Shown in pieces: positions 50,819-63,449 of a stretch of DNA of 64,000 nt. Source of the DNA: Mycolicibacterium sediminis. Its GTDB lineage: Bacteria > Actinomycetota > Actinomycetes > Mycobacteriales > Mycobacteriaceae. The notes below the pieces were generated by a model. The model was not told where the DNA came from and did no database searches. It saw only the letters and a program-made list of their open reading frames with translations. Within the stretch, counting starts at the first letter, position 1; every line of letters begins with the position of its first letter. The translations under genes were made by a program, and so were the position numbers. The DNA is taken from contig NZ_AP022588.1 of assembly GCF_010731735.1 (NCBI RefSeq), positions 1,922,001 to 1,986,000 on the forward strand. The letters are read 5' to 3'.

Positions 50819-51825
50819 CGGTGAGCATGCGCGACGTCGCCCAGGCGGCGTCGGTGTCGGTCGGCACCGTGTCCAACGTGCTCAACTCGCCGGACAAGGT
50901 GTCGCCCGCGACCATCGCGCGCGTGCACGCCGCCATCGACGACCTCGGCTTCGTCCGCAACGACGCCGCACGCCAGCTGCGCGCCGGCCGGTCGCGGTGC
51001 GTGGGCCTCGTGGTGCTCGACGTCGGCAACCCCTTCTTCACCGACGTCGCCCGCGCCGCCGAGCGCCGAGCCGCCGAGCACGATCTCGCGGTGCTGCTCG
51101 GTACCTCGGATCAGGACGAGGCCAAGGAGCGCGGGTACGTCGACATCTTCCTGGAGCAGCGGGTGTTCGGGCTGCTGGTCTCGCCGATCGGCGACGACCT
51201 CGGGCGCCTCGACGTGCTCCGCCGGCTGGGGACGCCCGTCGTGCTGGTCGACCGGGACGGCACCGGCACGCCCTTCGACTCCGTGGCCGTCGACGACGTC
51301 GAGGGCGGCAGGCTGGCCGTACGGCACCTGATCGACACCGGCAGGCGCCGGATCGCGTTCGTCGGCGGGCCCTCGACGCTGCGGCAGGTGGCCGACCGAC
51401 ATCGCGGCGCGCGCCAGGCCGTCGACGACGCGGACGGCGTCCGACTGGAGGTCATCGAGACACCGACGTTGAGCGTGCTCGCCGGCCGGGCCGTCGGAGA
51501 GGACCTGTCGAGACGCACGCCCGCCGACCGCCCCGACGGCGTGTTCTGCGCCAACGACCTGGTGGCGATCGGCGTCCTGCAGGCGTTCACGATGCTGGCC
51601 GGCTTGCGCGTGCCCGAGGACGTCGCGCTGATCGGCTACGACGACATCGACTTCGCCCGGTCGGCCGTGCTTCCGCTGTCGTCGATCCGTCAGCCCACGG
51701 CGCGGATCGGCGCCACGGCGATCGACCTACTGATGGCCGTCGCCGTCGGCGATGCGGATCGTCGGCCCGAGAACCCCGTGTTCCCACCGGAACTGGTGGT
51801 GCGGGCGAGCACGCGAGAGGACTAG
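50815..51825 (+). CDS. LacI-family transcriptional regulator of rhamnose use
   Basis: 336 residues: an N-terminal helix-turn-helix with hinge ([38 protein letters not shown]) and a periplasmic-binding-protein-like effector domain ([42 protein letters not shown]). As the last gene of the operon it is probably autoregulated through the TGAAACGTTTCA operator at 43204. ATG at 50815 overlaps lldD. Its stop shares CTAG with the convergent DoxX-like gene. Confidence 0.9.
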   Translation: MTVSMRDVAQAASVSVGTVSNVLNSPDKVSPATIARVHAAIDDLGFVRNDAARQLRAGRSRCVGLVVLDVGNPFFTDVARAAERRAAEHDLAVLLGTSDQDEAKERGYVDIFLEQRVFGLLVSPIGDDLGRLDVLRRLGTPVVLVDRDGTGTPFDSVAVDDVEGGRLAVRHLIDTGRRRIAFVGGPSTLRQVADRHRGARQAVDDADGVRLEVIETPTLSVLAGRAVGEDLSRRTPADRPDGVFCANDLVAIGVLQAFTMLAGLRVPEDVALIGYDDIDFARSAVLPLSSIRQPTARIGATAIDLLMAVAVGDADRRPENPVFPPELVVRASTRED

Positions 51826-52094
51826 CGGTTGCGCAGGACGTTGACCGCGAGGTAGCCCACGTAGCCGATCGAGCCCAGCACCGCGAGCTTGCGGGTCTGG
51901 GGAATGAGGAAGCCCACGCCGAGCGCGGTCTCGATGCTGCCGTTGATCTGCAGGTGCCGGCTGATGTCGTCCGGGAAGGCGGCCTTGGTGATGCCCTCGA
52001 ACAGTTCCGGTCGCACGAAGTGCGCGACTCCGGCTCCGGTCAACGACAATCCGGCCAGGGTGGCGGCCTTCGAATTCGACTTCTCCTGCGGCAC
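51822..52094 (-). CDS. Small DoxX-like membrane protein
   Basis: 90 residues with hydrophobic segments at about 10-27 and 55-85. The stretch INGSIETALGVGFLIPQTRKLAVLG resembles DoxX/DUF4267-like proteins. GTG at 52094 has AGAGGAT upstream. It lies 10 bp downstream of the monooxygenase and is likely cotranscribed. Function unknown. Confidence 0.65.
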   Translation of the reverse strand: MPQEKSNSKAATLAGLSLTGAGVAHFVRPELFEGITKAAFPDDISRHLQINGSIETALGVGFLIPQTRKLAVLGSIGYVGYLAVNVLRNR

Positions 52095-52104
52095 GGTGAT
52101 CCTC

Positions 52105-53592
52105 TCAGGCGATGCGGTAGTCGCTCAGGGGGAACTCGGTGGCTTCCCTGATCGCGGTCTCGGTGGTGGTGGGACGCAACAGCGTCGGCTCACCGGCGGG
52201 ATTGAAGTAGTACGACCGCGCGCTTGCGCAGTTGCCCTGGGTGAACAGGGATTCCCCGAGCAGTTCGGTCATCCGATCGAGGTACCGCGCGTTGGCCTCC
52301 TCGGTCACCTCGAACGTGGTGGCGCCGCGGCGCTTGACCTCGCTGAACAGCCGGTCCATCAGCCGCATCTGATACTCCATCGTGTTGAAGAAGTTCAGAC
52401 CGAGGAAGGCGTACGGGCTGGCGAGGCTCAGGTAGTTGGGGAACTGCGGCATCGAGACGCCCTGGTAGGCCTGGAACCTGGTGTCGCGCCACCACTTTCC
52501 GAGGTTGCGGCCCTCGCGGCCGATCACCTCGATGGCAGGGAAGTTCGCCTCCCACAGATCGAAGCCGGTCGCCAGCACCAACGTGTCGACGAGCACCTTC
52601 GTGCCGTCCTTGCCGACGATGCCGTCGGACTGCACGTGATCGATGCCTACGTCCTGCAGGTGCACGTTCGGCCTGGTGAACGCCCGGTAGAAGCCGTTGC
52701 TGAACGTCGGTCGCTTGCAACCGAAGTCATAGTCCGGGGTGAGTCTGCGGCGCAGGTCCTTGTCGCGGATGACGACGAACCGGTGCAGCCTCGACAGGTC
52801 GGCGGCCGAGATGTTGCCGCGGCCGCGGAACGTCTTGTAGTGCACGACGCCGACGGACACCATGACCTCGTAGACCGAGCTGGTGAACCAGCGCAGCACG
52901 CGCTGGGTCGCGGGGATGCGTGCGAACAGCTTCTTGGCGAACGCGCCGAAGCGCAGATCGATCTTGGGCACCACCCAGATCGGGGTGCGCTGGTAGACGG
53001 TCAGGTCGGCGGCGCTCTTCGCCAACTCCGGGATCAGCTGGACGGCGGTCGCGCCCGTACCGATGACGGCGATCCGGCGACCGGCGGGGTCGAAGTCGTC
53101 CTGCCACTCGGTGGTGTGGATGATCCGTCCGTCGAAGTCGTCGATGCCCGGAATGTCGGGGATCTTCGGCTGCGAGAGGAAGCCCGTCGCGGTCAGCAGG
53201 TAGCGGCCGGACAGCGTCGTCCCGTCACGCAGGGCCACCCGCCACACCGACGCGTCGTCGTCCCACCGGGCGCCCTCGACGTTGACGGAGTACCGGATGT
53301 GGCGGCGGACGTCGTACTTGTCGGCCACGTCGTCGGCGTAGCGCTTGATCTCGGGACCGGGAGTGAACAGCCTCGACCAGTTCGGGTTGGGCTCGAAGTA
53401 GTACGAGTAGGTCGTGGTGGGCACGTCGACGGCCAGGCCGGGATAGTGATTGACGTACCAGGTGCCACCGAGGTCGTCCTCGCGTTCGAGGATGACGAAG
53501 TCGTCGATGCCAAGCCGCTTGAGCTGGATGGCCGCGCCGATGCCCGCAAATCCGGCGCCCACGATGACCGCGTCGAAGTGCTCCGTAGTCAT
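52105..53592 (-). CDS. Flavin-containing (Baeyer-Villiger type) monooxygenase
   Basis: 495 residues. FAD loop GAGFAGIG at 12-19, GGTWYVNHYPGLAVDVPTTTYS, the BVMO-type fingerprint FDGRIIHTTEW at 153-163 (FxGxxxHxxxW) and the NADPH loop GTGATA at 178-183. Such enzymes insert oxygen into ketones or oxidise sulfur; mycobacteria have several, including the prodrug activator EthA. The substrate is unknown. ATG at 53592 is preferred to TTG at 53598. Confidence 0.9.
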   Translation of the reverse strand: MTTEHFDAVIVGAGFAGIGAAIQLKRLGIDDFVILEREDDLGGTWYVNHYPGLAVDVPTTTYSYYFEPNPNWSRLFTPGPEIKRYADDVADKYDVRRHIRYSVNVEGARWDDDASVWRVALRDGTTLSGRYLLTATGFLSQPKIPDIPGIDDFDGRIIHTTEWQDDFDPAGRRIAVIGTGATAVQLIPELAKSAADLTVYQRTPIWVVPKIDLRFGAFAKKLFARIPATQRVLRWFTSSVYEVMVSVGVVHYKTFRGRGNISAADLSRLHRFVVIRDKDLRRRLTPDYDFGCKRPTFSNGFYRAFTRPNVHLQDVGIDHVQSDGIVGKDGTKVLVDTLVLATGFDLWEANFPAIEVIGREGRNLGKWWRDTRFQAYQGVSMPQFPNYLSLASPYAFLGLNFFNTMEYQMRLMDRLFSEVKRRGATTFEVTEEANARYLDRMTELLGESLFTQGNCASARSYYFNPAGEPTLLRPTTTETAIREATEFPLSDYRIA

Positions 53593-53623
53593 GGCCAAAC
53601 GGTATCAGTACCGGCAGTAACGG

Positions 53624-54235
53624 CTACCCTCTGAGGGTGCCGGTCCGCTTCGGATCCAGCGTCGCGATGCAGGTCACCACTCGATCGCCGGCATCCCAGG
53701 TCTCCTCGGTCGGATACAGCACGTAGACGCCGACGTCGCCCTCGAGCGCGTCTGGCGCGTACGCGGCGAGTTCCTCGGGGCACCTGTTCTGGTAGTCCCG
53801 CAGGACCGACGCATCGGGATAGGCGTCGCCCGGCAGGTCGAGCACCGCGTACACCTCCCCGCCGTGCGGTTCGTTGCAGTCGACGGTGGGCAGCGTGACG
53901 ACCCGTGAGCTGTCCGGGACGTCGGCGATGCAACTGCCGACCTCGACGTCGGTGGCGACCACCCGGTCGGAGAAGAAGATGGCCGCCGCGACGACCGCGA
54001 GGATGCCGACCAGGACCAGCGCGCCGACCACCGACAGCACGATGATCAGACCCTTCCTGGACTTCTTGGGCGGCGACTGCGGCGGGTAGCCGGCGGGGCC
54101 CTGGCCGTGGGGTTGGCCGTAGGGCTGGGGGTACTGCTGGTACGGCAGCGGTGGGGGAGGTGGTGGCGCCCCGTAGGGCTGCGGCGGCTGATGTCCGTAC
54201 TGCGGATTCGGGTCACCGGAAGGCCAGGTCACCAC
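53624..54235 (-). CDS. Pro-rich membrane protein, septum-formation-like domain (Rv0420c position)
   Basis: 203 residues: a Pro/Tyr/Gln-rich cytoplasmic N-terminus (~1-58), one helix (~61-86) and an exported domain with paired Cys (VEVGSCIADV ... VDCNEPHGGEVYAVLDLPGDAYP ... RCPEEL ... VTCIATL). The exported part resembles the actinobacterial Septum_form domain. It lies next to the hydrolase and thiD as Rv0420c does in M. tuberculosis. GTG at 54235 or 54232. Confidence 0.75.
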   Translation of the reverse strand: MVTWPSGDPNPQYGHQPPQPYGAPPPPPPLPYQQYPQPYGQPHGQGPAGYPPQSPPKKSRKGLIIVLSVVGALVLVGILAVVAAAIFFSDRVVATDVEVGSCIADVPDSSRVVTLPTVDCNEPHGGEVYAVLDLPGDAYPDASVLRDYQNRCPEELAAYAPDALEGDVGVYVLYPTEETWDAGDRVVTCIATLDPKRTGTLRG

Positions 54236-54251
54236 CGGAACATAGCAGTTC

Positions 54252-54862
54252 TCAGGTCAGCAGACCCTGCGCTGCGTCGGCCGCGAGGGCGGGTACGTCG
54301 AGGGTCTTGGCGCCCAGGTCGTGACGGGCGCCGGTGACCTCCACGACGGCGGTGGGACCGGTAATTAGTGCGGCTGCGGCGCGCAGTTCGTCGATCGTCC
54401 CGAACGGGTCGGAAGTGCCGTGCGTGAACACCGTGGGGACGGCGATCGCGGGCAGGTGTTCGGTGCGCAGTCGCTCGGGCTTGCCCGGCGGGTGCAGGGG
54501 ATAGGAGAAGAGCGTCAGGACGTCGACCGCCAGGCCGCCGGCCACGGCCATCGACGTCATGCGCCCGCCGTAGGAGTGCCCGCCGGCGAGCACCGGTCCC
54601 TCGACCATCCCGCGGACCGACTCGACGGCCTCGACGATGCCCTCCCGATCGGCCGTCGCCGACCCCGACGGCGGCCCCTTGGGCCTGCGCCGACGGTAGG
54701 GAAGGTCGAACCGGACGGCGAGGAAGCCGCGCCGTGCCCACTCGTCGCAGACCTTCACGAGCATCGGTGCATCGCGATTGCCGCCGGCGCCGTGGGTCAG
54801 GACGACCGCACCGACGGGCGTCCCCGACGGTTCGTGCGCGACGCCCGCGATGGCGTCGAGGT

Positions 54863-54866
<4 letters not shown>
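54252..54866 (-). CDS. Alpha/beta hydrolase (Rv0421c-like)
   Basis: 204 residues of the dienelactone-hydrolase-like type: LTHGAGGNRD oxyanion region, nucleophile elbow GGHSYGG with Ser98, an Asp in HGTSDPFG and His in GARHDLG. The substrate is unknown. GTG at 54866 overlaps the thiD TGA, so it is the last gene of a thiC-thiD-hydrolase operon, the same order as Rv0423c-Rv0421c. Confidence 0.85.
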
Positions 54867-57376
<2,510 letters not shown>

Positions 57377-57537
57377 GACGGCACCCAAGCTACTCCACGT
57401 CCTCGTGGGCCGCTCGCCGACTCGTGGATTCCGCGAAAGTCGCTTTTCGTAGGCGTTGTCCCGCACTTCCGCGCCATTACGCAACTTTCGTGGGCTGGGA
57501 TCCCAACCCGCTCGCCGACGGGGTCGGGGGAATGAAA

Positions 57538-57567
57538 TTGACCGTAGATCGTTTGCATAGCTAACGT
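57538..57567 (+). promoter_or_regulatory. Candidate promoter of the DHA2 efflux gene
   Basis: TTGACC at 57538-57543 with TAACGT (57562-57567, 18-bp spacer) or TAGCTA (57558-57563, 14-bp spacer) as -10. Transcription would start near 57570-57575, before the preferred ATG at 57622. The 161 bp from the riboswitch to here show no gene. Confidence 0.4.
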
Positions 57568-57621
57568 ATGTGTTTTCGGGCAGTGTCGCCCGCGACGAGC
57601 ACCCAGGCGATCGAGGTCGAG

Positions 57622-59379
57622 ATGACGACGAATCCCACAGTGAGTTCCGCGGCGGTCGACGAAGGCGTCGTGGAGACGGCACGCCGCCGCAACCGGATGG
57701 ACCGCGAACACCCGCACTACAAGTGGATCGTGTTGTCCAACACCACCTTGGGCACCCTGCTGGCCACGATCAACGCGTCGATCGTGCTGATCTCGCTGCC
57801 CGCGATCTTCCGCGGCATCGGCCTCAACCCGTTGGCCCCCGGCAACGTCAGCTACCTGCTGTGGATGCTGATGGGCTACCTGGTGGTCACGGCCGTCCTG
57901 GTGGTGCCGTTCGGACGTCTCGGCGACATGTTCGGTCGCGTGAAGATCTACAACCTGGGCTTCGTCGTCTTCACCGTCGCGGCCGTCGCGCTGTCGTTCG
58001 ACCCGTTCCACCTGGGCGGCGGCGCCGTGTGGCTGATCGGCTGGCGCGTGGTGCAGGGCGTCGGTGGTGCCATGCTGATGGCGTCGTCGTCGGCGATCCT
58101 CACCGACGCCTTCCCGTCGAACCAGCGCGGCATGGCGCTCGGCGTGAACATGGTGTCGGCGGTCGCGGGATCGTTCCTCGGCCTGCTCATCGGTGGCTTC
58201 CTGTCCGAGTGGCACTGGAAGGCCATCTTCTGGGTCGGCGTACCGATCGGCATCCTCGGCACCGTCTGGAGCATCCGCTCGCTGCGCGAACTGGGTGTGC
58301 GCACCCCCGGCCGGCTGGACTGGGCGGGCACGCTGACATTCGGCGTCGGGCTCACCGTGCTGCTGATCGGCATCACGTACGGCATTCAGCCGTACGGGGA
58401 TTCGAGCACCGGGTGGACCAATCCGTGGGTGCTGGGAGCCATCGTCTTCGGGCTGCTCGCGTTGATCGCCTTCGTGATCGTCGAGCTGCGCGTCGACTCG
58501 CCGATGGTCGACATGCGACTGTTCCGGTCGGCGTCGTTCGGCATGGGCAACCTCGCCGGGCTGATGTCGTCGGTCGGTCGCGGCGGGCTGCAGTTCATGC
58601 TCATCATCTGGCTGCAGGGCATCTGGCTCCCGTTGCACGGCTACAGCTTCGAGTCCACACCGCTGTGGGCGGGCATCTATCTGCTGCCGGTCACCGTCGG
58701 CTTCCTCGTCGCCGGCCCGATCGCCGGCTCGCTGTCCGACCGCTTCGGCGCACGGCCCTTCACCGTCGGCGGCATGGTCCTCATGGCCGTGTCATTCGTT
58801 GCGCTGCTTCTGATCCCGGTGAACTTCGACTACTGGGTGTTCGCGACGCTGGTGTTCCTCAACGGTTTGGGCGGCGGCATCTTCACCGCGCCGAACACCG
58901 CGGCGATCATGTCGAGCGTGCCGGCTGCGCAACGCGGTGCCGCCTCCGGCGTCCGGGCCACGTTCTTCAACGCCGGGTCGTCGCTGTCGATCGGCATCTT
59001 CTTCTCGCTGATGATCGTCGGGCTCGCCCACTCGCTGCCCTCGGCGATGAGCAGCGGCCTGCAGGCGCAGGGTGTGCCGGCGTCGGTCGCCCAGGACGTG
59101 GCCGACCTGCCGCCGGTGGGCAGCCTCTTCGCGGCCTTCCTCGGGTACAACCCGATCGAGGAACTACTCGGGCCGTCGGGCGCGCTCGACGCACCGGGCG
59201 TCAACACCGCGGTGCTGACCGGGAAGACGTTCTTCCCCCAGCTGATCACCGAACCGTTCCACTCCGGGCTGACGGTGGTGTTCATCGCGGCCGCAGCCAT
59301 GATGGTGATTGGGGCGATCGCGTCGCTGTTCAATCCGGGTAGGTACGCAGACGCGCCGGGCACCGACGATGCGGCGTAG
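57622..59379 (+). CDS. DHA2-type MFS drug/proton antiporter
   Basis: 585 residues with about 14 helices. Motif A is [17 protein letters not shown], motif C-like [32 protein letters not shown], and [10 protein letters not shown] lies in the second half. An extended loop before the last helix (about 485-550) is typical of EmrB-like mycobacterial pumps. ATG at 57622 has GAGG upstream; ATG at 57568 would add 18 residues but falls at the predicted transcription start. The cargo is unknown. Confidence 0.9.
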   Translation: MTTNPTVSSAAVDEGVVETARRRNRMDREHPHYKWIVLSNTTLGTLLATINASIVLISLPAIFRGIGLNPLAPGNVSYLLWMLMGYLVVTAVLVVPFGRLGDMFGRVKIYNLGFVVFTVAAVALSFDPFHLGGGAVWLIGWRVVQGVGGAMLMASSSAILTDAFPSNQRGMALGVNMVSAVAGSFLGLLIGGFLSEWHWKAIFWVGVPIGILGTVWSIRSLRELGVRTPGRLDWAGTLTFGVGLTVLLIGITYGIQPYGDSSTGWTNPWVLGAIVFGLLALIAFVIVELRVDSPMVDMRLFRSASFGMGNLAGLMSSVGRGGLQFMLIIWLQGIWLPLHGYSFESTPLWAGIYLLPVTVGFLVAGPIAGSLSDRFGARPFTVGGMVLMAVSFVALLLIPVNFDYWVFATLVFLNGLGGGIFTAPNTAAIMSSVPAAQRGAASGVRATFFNAGSSLSIGIFFSLMIVGLAHSLPSAMSSGLQAQGVPASVAQDVADLPPVGSLFAAFLGYNPIEELLGPSGALDAPGVNTAVLTGKTFFPQLITEPFHSGLTVVFIAAAAMMVIGAIASLFNPGRYADAPGTDDAA

Positions 59380-59400
59380 CCCGGCGCGACCGAGGGTGGA

Positions 59401-59757
59401 TCAGGCGGGTGGCGCCTCGAACAGCTGGAGGTCGTTGCCCTCGGTGTCCTTGAACGTCGCGAGCTTGCCCCACGGATGCTGGCTGACCTCGCCCGCGAAC
59501 TCCACGCCGGCATCGGTCAGGCGGACCACCTCGTCGAACAGGTCGCCGCTCGGATTGAGCGTCAGGACGGCACCACCGGTTCCACCGCGATGGGTGTCCT
59601 CGCGGGCGTTGAGCCCGATCGTCACGCCGCCCGCGTCGAGTTCGGACCAGTCGTCACCTTCGTTCTTGACGGTGAGCCCGAGGACCTCGCCGTAGAACTT
59701 GACTGCACGACCCATGTCGTCGACCGGCATCCACACCGTTGCCACACTGTCTGCCAT
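59401..59757 (-). CDS. VOC (glyoxalase/bleomycin-resistance-like) protein
   Basis: 118 residues with paired beta-alpha-beta-beta-beta modules: TVWMPVDDMGRAVKFYGEVLGL at the N-terminus and GVEFAGEVSQHPWGKLATFKDTEGNDLQLFE at the C-terminus. The usual metal positions are only partly present. ATG at 59757 has a strong AAGGAG. Function unknown: dioxygenase, isomerase or binding protein are all possible. Confidence 0.85.
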   Translation of the reverse strand: MADSVATVWMPVDDMGRAVKFYGEVLGLTVKNEGDDWSELDAGGVTIGLNAREDTHRGGTGGAVLTLNPSGDLFDEVVRLTDAGVEFAGEVSQHPWGKLATFKDTEGNDLQLFEAPPA

Positions 59758-59944
59758 ATGAAATCTCCTTCTCCGACAATCCTTCTAGCGCTGGATCGCA
59801 GAACTACCCGGTGCCACCGTGACTACACCCGCCGATCGGGCAGTGGCCCAGCCCAGAAAATGACGAAAGTGTGGCGTTCACGTCACCGCGGTTCGGCATG
59901 GCACCCATTGGCTAACTAATTCGAGTGACGATCTCGACCAAGCC

Positions 59945-60718
59945 ATGACCGGGGTGGCCGTGCGGCCCCGCGCTCAGCAACCGAGAGCTGCGATCCTCGG
60001 AAAACTCCCGCCCATCCGCCGCGATGACGGCTCTCCCATTCGGGTGCTGCTCGTCGACGACGAGCGCGCGCTGACCAACCTGGTCAAGATGGCGCTGCAC
60101 CACGAGGGGTGGACTGTCGAGACCGCGCACGACGGGCACGAGGCCGTCACCAGGTTCGCGTCGATGAAGCCCGATCTCGTCGTGCTCGACATCATGCTGC
60201 CCGGACTCGACGGCCTGCAGATCCTCGAGCGTCTGCGCGCCGCGGAGTCCTACACGCCGGTGCTGTTCCTCACTGCCCGCGACACCGTCCAGGACCGCGT
60301 CGTCGGTCTGACCTCCGGTGGCGACGACTACATGACCAAGCCCTTCAGCTTGGAGGAGCTGGTCGCCAGGCTGCGCGGTCTGATCCGCCGCACCGCGGAG
60401 ACGACGCCGAGCAGCGACGAGAGACTGCGCGTCGGCGACCTGACCCTCGACGCCGCCAGCCGCGACGTGACCCGAGCGGGCGAACGGATCGAGCTGACCA
60501 CGACCGAGTTCGACCTGCTGCGCTTCCTGATGCGCAACCCCCGTCGCGCCATCGGCCGCGAGGAGATCCTCAAGCAGGTCTGGAACTACACGTTCGACGG
60601 CCGCACCAGCATCGTCGACCTCTACATCTCGTACCTGCGCAAGAAGGTCGACGCCGGTCGCACACCGATGATCCACACCGTGCGCGGCGTGGGGTATCAG
60701 CTGAAACCCTCGCAGTGA
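59945..60718 (+). CDS. trcR: OmpR-family response regulator, TrcR-like
   Basis: 257 residues: a ~32-residue N-terminal extension, a receiver domain with D38/D39, phosphorylated D82 (VVLDIMLPG) and K in YMTKPF, and a winged-helix DNA-binding domain (LTTTEFDLLRFLMRNP, RTSIVDLYISYLRKKV, HTVRGVGYQL). M. tuberculosis TrcR is, from memory, also 257 residues with Asp82, which is why I use the name. ATG at 59945; the stop overlaps the kinase GTG. Confidence 0.8.
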   Translation: MTGVAVRPRAQQPRAAILGKLPPIRRDDGSPIRVLLVDDERALTNLVKMALHHEGWTVETAHDGHEAVTRFASMKPDLVVLDIMLPGLDGLQILERLRAAESYTPVLFLTARDTVQDRVVGLTSGGDDYMTKPFSLEELVARLRGLIRRTAETTPSSDERLRVGDLTLDAASRDVTRAGERIELTTTEFDLLRFLMRNPRRAIGREEILKQVWNYTFDGRTSIVDLYISYLRKKVDAGRTPMIHTVRGVGYQLKPSQ

Positions 60719-62181
60719 CCACCAGGGGTTCCCGGTGGCGGCCCCGCACCCTGAGCCGACGCCTGATGCTCTGGGTGTGCACGCTGGTCACGAGCCTGGT
60801 GCTCGCCGTGGGTGCGTTGTCGATCGTCACGATGAACGGCTACGTCACCTCGGTCGCCGACGCGGAACTGCGGCACTCGCTCGCCGCGTTCGACAGCGCC
60901 TACACGTCGCAGCCCGGCGATATGACCGACTTCACCGGTCAGGCGTCGGGCACCCTCATCGCGGTCGTGCGCAGCGGCGTGGTCACGCGCTCCGCCGTCT
61001 TCGACGACGACGGCCCGCGGCAGGCCCTCCCCGCGACACTGTCCTCGATCCGGGACGTGACGTGGACCGACGACGCGCCCCGAACCGTCGACCTCGGCTC
61101 GCTGGGCCGGCACCGCGTCGCAAGCCTCGACAAGGGCGACGGCACGCGGCTCGTCTCGGCGGTCTCCCTGAGCAGCGCCGAATCGGTGATCGTGCGCAAG
61201 ATCGTGGCCGTCGCGGTCATCACCGTCATCGCGGCCGCGCTCGCCGCACTGGGTACCGTCCTACTGGTCAGGCGGGCGCTGCGACCGCTCCGGCGCGTGG
61301 CCGCCACCGCCGCGTACGCCGCGGACATCCCCCTGGCCGACGAGGATCACCGCATCACCACGCGGGTGCGTCGCAAGGACTCCGACCCGGACGACGAGGT
61401 CGGAATCGTCGGCGAGACGTTGAACCGGCTGCTGGCCAACGTCGACTCGGCGCTCGCCGTGCGGGCGGAGTCCGACCGGCGGATGCGACGCTTCCTCTCC
61501 GACGCCAGCCACGAGCTGCGCACGCCGCTGGCCGCGATCCAGGGCTACGCCGAGCTGACTCGCCAGGAGTCGGCGGCGCTGCCGGAGACCACCGAGTACG
61601 CGTTGGCCCGCATCGAGTCCGAGTCCCGCCGTATGAGCGCGTTGATCGCCGACATGCTGCTGCTGTCGCGTCTCGACGAGGGGCAGGGCATCGAGATGGA
61701 GGTCGTCGACCTCTGCATGCTCGTCGCCGACGCGGTCAACGACGTCGCCGTCACCTCACCGGACCACCGGTTCGTCGCCGAGCTGTCCGACGACCCCGTC
61801 TGGGTCCGCGGCGACGACGCCCGCCTGCACCAGGTCGTGACCAACCTGCTGACGAACGCGCGCAACCACACCTCGCCCGGGGTGACCGTGACGACGACCG
61901 TCCGGTCCGATCCCGACGGGGTCACGCTGTCGGTCGTCGATGACGGCGCCGGGATCGATCCCGAGATCCTGCCGCATCTGTTCGGGCGGTTCGTCCGGGC
62001 GAGCGCGTCGCGTTCCAGGGCCACCAACAGCACCGGGCTCGGACTGGCCATCGTCGCGTCGATCGTCGCGGCGCACGAGGGCACCGTCACCGCGGACTCA
62101 GGGGGAGGGCGCACCGAGTTCTCGGTGCGGTTGCCGGGGGTCGATGTCGAGGTGCAGGCTGCGGGTCCGGGCGTACGCTGA
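60715..62181 (+). CDS. trcS: Sensor histidine kinase, TrcS-like
   Basis: 488 residues: TM1 ~17-39, an exported sensor loop ~40-160, TM2 ~162-186, HAMP ~187-250, HisKA with H266 (SDASHELRTPLA), and an ATPase domain with the N box (NLLTNARNHT), G1 (VVDDGAGI) and G2 (STGLGLAIV). GTG at 60715 overlaps the regulator stop. The signal is unknown. Confidence 0.83.
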   Translation: MTTRGSRWRPRTLSRRLMLWVCTLVTSLVLAVGALSIVTMNGYVTSVADAELRHSLAAFDSAYTSQPGDMTDFTGQASGTLIAVVRSGVVTRSAVFDDDGPRQALPATLSSIRDVTWTDDAPRTVDLGSLGRHRVASLDKGDGTRLVSAVSLSSAESVIVRKIVAVAVITVIAAALAALGTVLLVRRALRPLRRVAATAAYAADIPLADEDHRITTRVRRKDSDPDDEVGIVGETLNRLLANVDSALAVRAESDRRMRRFLSDASHELRTPLAAIQGYAELTRQESAALPETTEYALARIESESRRMSALIADMLLLSRLDEGQGIEMEVVDLCMLVADAVNDVAVTSPDHRFVAELSDDPVWVRGDDARLHQVVTNLLTNARNHTSPGVTVTTTVRSDPDGVTLSVVDDGAGIDPEILPHLFGRFVRASASRSRATNSTGLGLAIVASIVAAHEGTVTADSGGGRTEFSVRLPGVDVEVQAAGPGVR

Positions 62182-62209
62182 CGATGTCGTTCGAGCGAAA
62201 GGTGCGACG

Positions 62210-63421
62210 GTGAAACTGGTCGCGCCCTGGCATCCCCTGACCATCCTGCTGGTGGTCGCCGACCCCGTCTCCGCCTCCGACGTCACCACCATGGTCCACG
62301 AGGGGCTGTCCGATGCCAGTGTCGTGCATGCCCGTTCGCTGGCCGATGCCGAGGCTGCGCTGACGGAGGCACAACCCGACTGCGTCCTGTTGGACCTGCT
62401 GCTACCCGACGGGGCGATGAACGCCGTCGAGAAGATGAGGGCTCTCGACCCGGCCGTGCCGCTGATCGCGCTCACCGACATCGACGACGAGCACTTCGGG
62501 GTCCTGGCCGTCTCGTCCGGCGCTCAGGACTACCTCGTCGAGCAACGGATGGATGGCGAAATCCTCAGGCGCGCAGTCATGTACGCGATCGAGCGGAAGC
62601 GCTCGGAACTCGCGACGGTCGCACTGGAGACGAGCAGGCTGCGCGCCGAGGAGAACATCCGCCTGGAGCGCGGGCTGCTCGGTTCGCCGCGACTGTTGGA
62701 TCGGCCCGGCATCGACGTCGTGTCGACCTACCGGCCCAGCCGTGTCGGCGCACTCCTGGGCGGCGACTTCTACGACGTCGTGCAGACGCCGGACAGGACC
62801 GTCCACGTCGTCATCGGCGACGTCTCGGGGCACGACGCCGACGCCGCCGCCCTGGGCGTGGCGTTGCGGATCGGCTGGCGGACGCTGACCGCCAGTGGCG
62901 TGCACGGCTCGGCGCGGATGAGGCATCTGGAATGGCTGCTGCGCGCGGAACGCAGCGGGCCGGGGATCTTCGCCACGGCGCTGACGCTGTCCATCGATCC
63001 CGCCGACGGTCGGGTGACGGTGGTGCGGGCCGGCCACCCGGGCTTCCTTCAGCACAGCGCGAACAACGTCACCTGGGTCAACACCCGGAGCGGCCCCGCA
63101 CTCGGCCTGGGCGTCGGAACGTGGCCGGAGGACGAGTTCGTGCTCGCCGACCGGGTGGGTCTGGTACTGCTCACCGACGGGCTGTTCGAGGGTCTGTGCG
63201 GTGACGGCAACCGTCGGCTCGGCGAGGACGGCCTGCTGCGCATCGCCGTCTCGGAGGCCGGACGGCCGGACCTCGCGTTCATCGAGGCGCTGATCGCCGG
63301 CGTCGAGCGACTGGCCCACGCCCAGGGCGGCCTCGACGACGACATCGCGGTCGTTCGCGTTCAGCTGACACCGCCGGAGTTTGGCGAGGCGACCGAAGTG
63401 GGTAACTGCTTCAGCGACTGA
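62210..63421 (+). CDS. Receiver-SpoIIE (PP2C) phosphatase
   Basis: 403 residues. The receiver domain (~8-128) has D62 (LLDLLLP) and T89, but the conserved Lys is E111 (DYLVEQRM) and the acidic pocket is A17-D18, so its phosphorylation chemistry may be altered. A short helix (~128-160) leads to a SpoIIE/PP2C domain with Asp metal sites in LGGDFYDV, IGDVSGHDADAAALG, LTDGLFEG and DDDIAVV. Such phosphatases usually act on anti-anti-sigma factors. GTG at 62210 has GAAAGG 8 bp upstream, 28 bp after the kinase gene. Confidence 0.85.
   Translation: MKLVAPWHPLTILLVVADPVSASDVTTMVHEGLSDASVVHARSLADAEAALTEAQPDCVLLDLLLPDGAMNAVEKMRALDPAVPLIALTDIDDEHFGVLAVSSGAQDYLVEQRMDGEILRRAVMYAIERKRSELATVALETSRLRAEENIRLERGLLGSPRLLDRPGIDVVSTYRPSRVGALLGGDFYDVVQTPDRTVHVVIGDVSGHDADAAALGVALRIGWRTLTASGVHGSARMRHLEWLLRAERSGPGIFATALTLSIDPADGRVTVVRAGHPGFLQHSANNVTWVNTRSGPALGLGVGTWPEDEFVLADRVGLVLLTDGLFEGLCGDGNRRLGEDGLLRIAVSEAGRPDLAFIEALIAGVERLAHAQGGLDDDIAVVRVQLTPPEFGEATEVGNCFSD
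63379..63405 (+). promoter_or_regulatory. SigF-type promoter candidate for csbD
   Basis: GTTT (63379-63382), a 17-bp spacer and GGGTAA (63400-63405) match the mycobacterial SigF pattern GTTT-N15-17-GGGTA. It lies within the last codons of the phosphatase gene, 45 bp before the csbD ATG. CsbD proteins are classic general-stress products, which agrees with SigF control. Confidence 0.65.
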
Positions 63422-63449
63422 AGCACCAAACTCACACCGAGGAGACACC

